DNA from: Prevotellaceae bacterium UBA2718
Lineage (GTDB): Bacteria; Bacteroidota; Bacteroidia; Bacteroidales; Bacteroidaceae
Assembly: GCA_002353975.1 (NCBI GenBank)
Contig: DEKQ01000172.1
Coordinates: 1-7,602, forward strand
Length of the DNA stretch: 7,602 nt
Direction: 5' to 3'
The notes beneath the pieces were generated by a model. The model saw only the letters and a list, made by a program, of their open reading frames with translations, searched no databases and was not told the origin of the DNA. Shown here piece after piece: positions 4,994 through 7,602 of this stretch. Positions within the stretch are counted from its first letter, which is position 1; each line of letters starts with the position of its first letter. The translations under genes and the position numbers were made by a program.

Positions 4994-7477
4994 ATGATAT
5001 ATAGGATTTATTATGAGGGCAAGCGTAAGTTTGCCCTCCCTGTGGGGAACCGCGAGGAACTGATGGCGCTGCGTAATTCAGAGCAGAATCTTGGCAATCT
5101 GAGCAAGGCGCGTGAGGGTGACGGGAAGGCTAAGGGTAAGCTGTTGCAACTGGCTTATAACATGGGCTATGTGGATGGTCATGTGGCGGGTTGTAAGAGT
5201 GTGGGCAGTTATTTCTTTCACGATGTGGATTGCTATGACAGCGAGCATTCGGAGCGCATCAAGAGTCTCATTCTGGAGAAGAAGGACGAGATAGGTCTGA
5301 GGATGCTGGAACGCAGCGCCAGCGGCGGTTGGCACTTGGTGTGTGAGCGCCGCAGGGGTACTACTATTCTGGAGAATCAGGTGCGTGTGGCAACAGTTCT
5401 GAAAGTGGAAATGGACACCGGCGCTAAGGACTTGCAGCGGGTGGTATTCTCGACCAGCGGTAGCGATGATGATCTGCCTTATTTGGACGATTGTCTGTTT
5501 ACGGAGCCAATGTCGGCAGAGGAGTGCGAGGCTGAATATGAGCGGTTGCGTGAGCGTCAGCGCAGGGGCGAAGAGGATGTTCCCGCAGGAGCGAAGAAGG
5601 CAAATAAGCACTACAGGCCGTGGGAAGAGGCGGCGGAGAAGCCCCACCCCGGCCCTCCCCTGAAGGAGAGGGAGAGTATGGATGAGGGAAGAGGGAAGAT
5701 GGATGAGAGAAGAGAGGTGATGGATGAGGACAAGCAGTATCCGACGGATTATCACGGCATTCCGTTCAAGGACATCATCGCGAAGTATTGGGAGGTGAAC
5801 AACCGCGGGTTTGAGCCCACGCAGGGTGACCGCGATACGCTGACCTATCAGTTGGCGTGTGACCTCCGCCACATCTGCGGTCGCAGTTTTGAGTGGCTTG
5901 ACCAGGTGATTCCCTGCTATGACGGATTCCCGATAGAAGAGAAGCGGGCGAAGATAAAGAGCGCTTTGAGTTCGGAGCTCAACGGCTTTCCTATACGTCT
6001 GAGGAATGTGCTGAATGCGTTGGCTGTTGAGGGAACCGACGCTATGGCAGATTCAGAAACCTGTAAGGCAGAGGATGACGCGGAGGATAGGTTTTCGTAT
6101 TACAACTCCCAGCTGTCATCTCGCAAGTTGCCGCAGGGCATACGTGACTCCATCGATGCTGTCGGCCCCCAGTTGTCGATGCCTGTGGTGACCGCCGTCT
6201 GTCCGTGTATAGGCACGCTGGCAACGGGTGTGACGCTCGATGTGCACGGCCAGAAGAGGGGTCTGAACCTTATCTCGTATATAGCAGGCGATTTTGCCAG
6301 CGGCAAGGGCGGTATCGATCCCGTGGTGGAGGCCTGGATGAGCGAGATAATTGCCCTGGACAAGATGTATCAGATGCAGGAGGACGAGTGGCGCGCCAAG
6401 AAACGTGCCGCAAAGAACAAGAAGGAGCAGCCGGAGGAGCCTAAGCTGCCTGTGCGCTGTCTGACGCTGAACAATACGGTGGCAAACCTTGCTGAGCGAC
6501 TGGCTAATACGGAGGGCAAGCACGCCTTCTCGTTTACGCCTGAGGCCGATACGGTGGCACAGAAATGGAAGTCGGCAATGAGCGACTTCTCTGTGATGCT
6601 GAGGCAGAGTTATGACGGCACCAAGTACGAGCGCGAAGCTCGCTCGGCAGATGCGGTGAACGTGCATATAGAGAAATTGTTGTGGAATGTGTGTATGTGC
6701 GGCACTCCGGATGCTCTGTATCGTGTGGTCAGCAACTATACGGACGGATTTCAGAGCCGTATTGCAGTTGCCCGTACGCCCGACAACACTTTCTCGCCGT
6801 TGGAGGATAAGCCCTGCGTGCTGACCGAGCGACAGAGGGAACGCATACAGCAGGTGGCTCATCTACTGCCGCTGATGCAGGGCGCTGTGGAACTCCCGAA
6901 GCTGGAGGAGAAGGGGCGTGAGTGGTTGGAGCGTATCAGACTGGAAACGATGAAGGACGATGATAAGGTGCGTGCGCGCCAGCGCTTCCGCATCTGCGTG
7001 ACAGCCCAGAGAATGGTGTGCTGCCTGATGCTGTGCAAGGTGTGTGAGCTGCTCATACAGAAGCACGGACTGAGCGGTGCCGAGAGTCAGTTGAAGCAAC
7101 ATCCTGATCTGTGGAGAGAACTATTGCAGAAGACGCAGAAACCCTCGATGCTGGAGATATATGACGTGATAGCTGACTCGCTATTGGAGAATGCGCTCCA
7201 CTTCTTCCGTAGCCGCATAGAGAATGCTTTTGAGGCTCGCGATTATGCTGGCAATGTGAGTGGTGAGAGACAGAAGCGTGGTAAGAATGACTCCATCTAT
7301 GCACGCCTGGACCAGCAGTTCACTTTTGAGCAGGCCATGCAGCAGTCTGTCGCCGTAAAGGGTGCCAACGTGTCACACAACAGCGTGCGTCAGATGCTGA
7401 AAAACTGGCGCAAGCAGGGACTTGTGGTTCAGGAGGATGACGGGAAGTTCAGGAAGGTTAATGGTGGGGTAGTTTAA
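4994..7477 (+). CDS. Primase-helicase: BT4734-like (VirE N-terminal) primase plus DUF3987 ATPase
   Basis: The protein is 827 aa from the ATG at 4994 (MIYRIYYEGKRKF); a TTG three codons earlier is less likely. Residues 1-190 are the BT4734-like primase domain. FFHDVDCYD (D77, D79), SASGGWHL (H114) and VVFSTSGSDDDLPYLDD (151-167) fit the AEP/PrimPol active-site pattern. Residues 214-250 are a repeat-derived linker. Residues about 250-345 are helical. Residues about 366-605 match DUF3987: a Walker A variant AGDFASGKGG (431-440, K438), an acidic strand FSFTPEADT (E517), LWNVCMCGTP (563-572) and DGFQSRIAVAR (584-594) with a probable arginine finger R589. The C terminus (about 770-825) looks like a winged helix. 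Family members prime and unwind DNA for mobile elements. Walker A has Gly rather than Ser/Thr after Lys, tolerated in some Bacteroidales relatives as far as I recall. It ends the operon; no terminator follows. Confidence 0.88.
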   Translation: MIYRIYYEGKRKFALPVGNREELMALRNSEQNLGNLSKAREGDGKAKGKLLQLAYNMGYVDGHVAGCKSVGSYFFHDVDCYDSEHSERIKSLILEKKDEIGLRMLERSASGGWHLVCERRRGTTILENQVRVATVLKVEMDTGAKDLQRVVFSTSGSDDDLPYLDDCLFTEPMSAEECEAEYERLRERQRRGEEDVPAGAKKANKHYRPWEEAAEKPHPGPPLKERESMDEGRGKMDERREVMDEDKQYPTDYHGIPFKDIIAKYWEVNNRGFEPTQGDRDTLTYQLACDLRHICGRSFEWLDQVIPCYDGFPIEEKRAKIKSALSSELNGFPIRLRNVLNALAVEGTDAMADSETCKAEDDAEDRFSYYNSQLSSRKLPQGIRDSIDAVGPQLSMPVVTAVCPCIGTLATGVTLDVHGQKRGLNLISYIAGDFASGKGGIDPVVEAWMSEIIALDKMYQMQEDEWRAKKRAAKNKKEQPEEPKLPVRCLTLNNTVANLAERLANTEGKHAFSFTPEADTVAQKWKSAMSDFSVMLRQSYDGTKYEREARSADAVNVHIEKLLWNVCMCGTPDALYRVVSNYTDGFQSRIAVARTPDNTFSPLEDKPCVLTERQRERIQQVAHLLPLMQGAVELPKLEEKGREWLERIRLETMKDDDKVRARQRFRICVTAQRMVCCLMLCKVCELLIQKHGLSGAESQLKQHPDLWRELLQKTQKPSMLEIYDVIADSLLENALHFFRSRIENAFEARDYAGNVSGERQKRGKNDSIYARLDQQFTFEQAMQQSVAVKGANVSHNSVRQMLKNWRKQGLVVQEDDGKFRKVNGGVV
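5641..5728 (+). repeat. Repeat-derived in-frame insert in the primase-helicase linker
   Basis: The stretch 5641-5674 encodes PHPGPPLKERE and has pyrimidine-rich then purine-rich halves (CCCTCCCC / GGAGAGGG) that pair imperfectly. It is followed by a 21-bp direct repeat: ATGGATGAG at 5678, 5699 and 5720, with related purine-rich tails, encoding MDEGRGK, MDERREV, MDEDKQ. The composition differs sharply from both flanking domains. From memory, PHPGPPL-type peptides recur in unrelated Bacteroidales proteins and intergenic regions, so a dispersed repeat inserted in frame is likely. Confidence 0.7.
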
Positions 7478-7572
7478 TGGTGGGTTATAGGAGAGTAAAA
7501 ATAGAAAGAAAGTGGTCAAAGTGGTCAAGGTCATTTTGGTCAAAATCGTTTTTTGAATATGGAGATACGTAA
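7477..7572 (+). CDS. Possible 31-codon ORF overlapping the primase stop (uncertain)
   Basis: The primase stop overlaps an ATG (TAATG at 7475-7479), opening a 31-codon frame that ends with TAA at 7570-7572. The peptide is basic and rich in Trp and Ser: MVGYRRVKIERKWSKWSR followed by SFWSKSFFEYGDT. The stop-start overlap is a typical coupling arrangement. However, the Trp-Ser pattern simply translates the TGGTCAA repeats, so the frame may be a chance opening over a DNA-binding repeat. Confidence 0.25.
   Translation: MVGYRRVKIERKWSKWSRSFWSKSFFEYGDT
7513..7545 (+). repeat. Cluster of TGGTCAA direct repeats
   Basis: TGGTCAA occurs at 7513-7519, 7522-7528 and 7537-7543, with a related GGTCA at 7529-7533. 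The first two are spaced 9 bases apart as GTGGTCAAA-GTGGTCAAG. The last lies in a near-palindrome TTTTG-GT-CAAAA (7534-7545), followed by a T run. The repeats begin 35 bases after the primase-helicase stop, and may be iteron-like sites or a control element for the next gene. Confidence 0.7.
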
Positions 7573-7602
7573 TGATATGGAATGCTTTGTGCGGCTCTGG
7601 CT
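7559..7602 (+). CDS. Possible start of a further gene (3' partial)
   Basis: An ATG at 7559 opens a frame to the window edge reading MEIRNDMECFVRLW. It overlaps the end of the 31-codon ORF. Fourteen codons are too few to identify a family or to be sure that it is coding. Confidence 0.2.
   Translation, partial: MEIRNDMECFVRLW

Noticed and set aside
5078..5872. Minus-strand open frame (264 codons) opposite the primase domain
   Set aside because: No recognisable motifs, no promoter, and its repeats are the reverse of the sense-strand linker repeat.
6116..6862. Minus-strand open frame (248 codons) opposite the helicase domain
   Set aside because: Shadow of the DUF3987 coding frame with His/Leu/Arg-rich composition and no start context.
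7531..7556. Terminator after the primase-helicase gene (TTTTGGTCAAAA followed by TTTTTT)
   Set aside because: The stem is five AT-rich pairs with a two-base loop, which cannot form a stable hairpin.

Overview
The window reads as an accessory region of a Bacteroidales chromosome, most likely a Prevotella/Bacteroides-type organism. Three things point there. Two intergenic regions carry the Bacteroidetes housekeeping promoter pattern (TTTG, about 20 bases, TAnnTTTG). The large last gene has the BT4734-like primase plus DUF3987 helicase architecture typical of Bacteroidales. Strong Shine-Dalgarno sites are absent. All convincing genes are on the + strand. No rRNA, tRNA, CRISPR array or integrase gene is visible.

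Left part (1-1058): the 3' end of a large superfamily 1 helicase of the Upf1/DNA2 type, running in from outside the window and fused to a C-terminal Vsr/MTES_1575-like PD-(D/E)XK nuclease domain. Such fusions are common in defence islands. Next (1153-2366) comes a GC-rich gene with its own promoter. It encodes a Y1 (HUH) REP-associated-type transposase that carries an in-frame tandem repeat and an extra Rossmann-like C-terminal domain. It is followed by a 484-aa protein with an N-terminal HIRAN-like domain (2524-3978). The transposase may have landed between the helicase and the HIRAN gene.

Middle (3979-4230): a compact control region. It contains a strong factor-independent terminator hairpin and a textbook promoter for the next operon. 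Both lie in or next to a 151-bp segment bounded by a 24-bp imperfect inverted repeat, with an extra copy of the core box inside.

Right part (4231-7477): a three-gene unit made of a 91-aa OB-fold/SSB-like protein, a 125-aa protein of unknown family behind a structured 100-base leader, and an 827-aa primase-helicase. The primase-helicase has AEP-like catalytic residues, a Walker A variant and a C-terminal winged helix. Together they look like a minimal DNA-replication module of an integrated or decayed mobile element. The repeat-rich control region could be its operator or its origin. The primase-helicase linker contains what looks like a dispersed genomic repeat translated in frame.

Right edge (7478-7602): a cluster of TGGTCAA repeats, a 31-codon ORF overlapping the primase stop codon, and the first 14 codons of a possible next gene.
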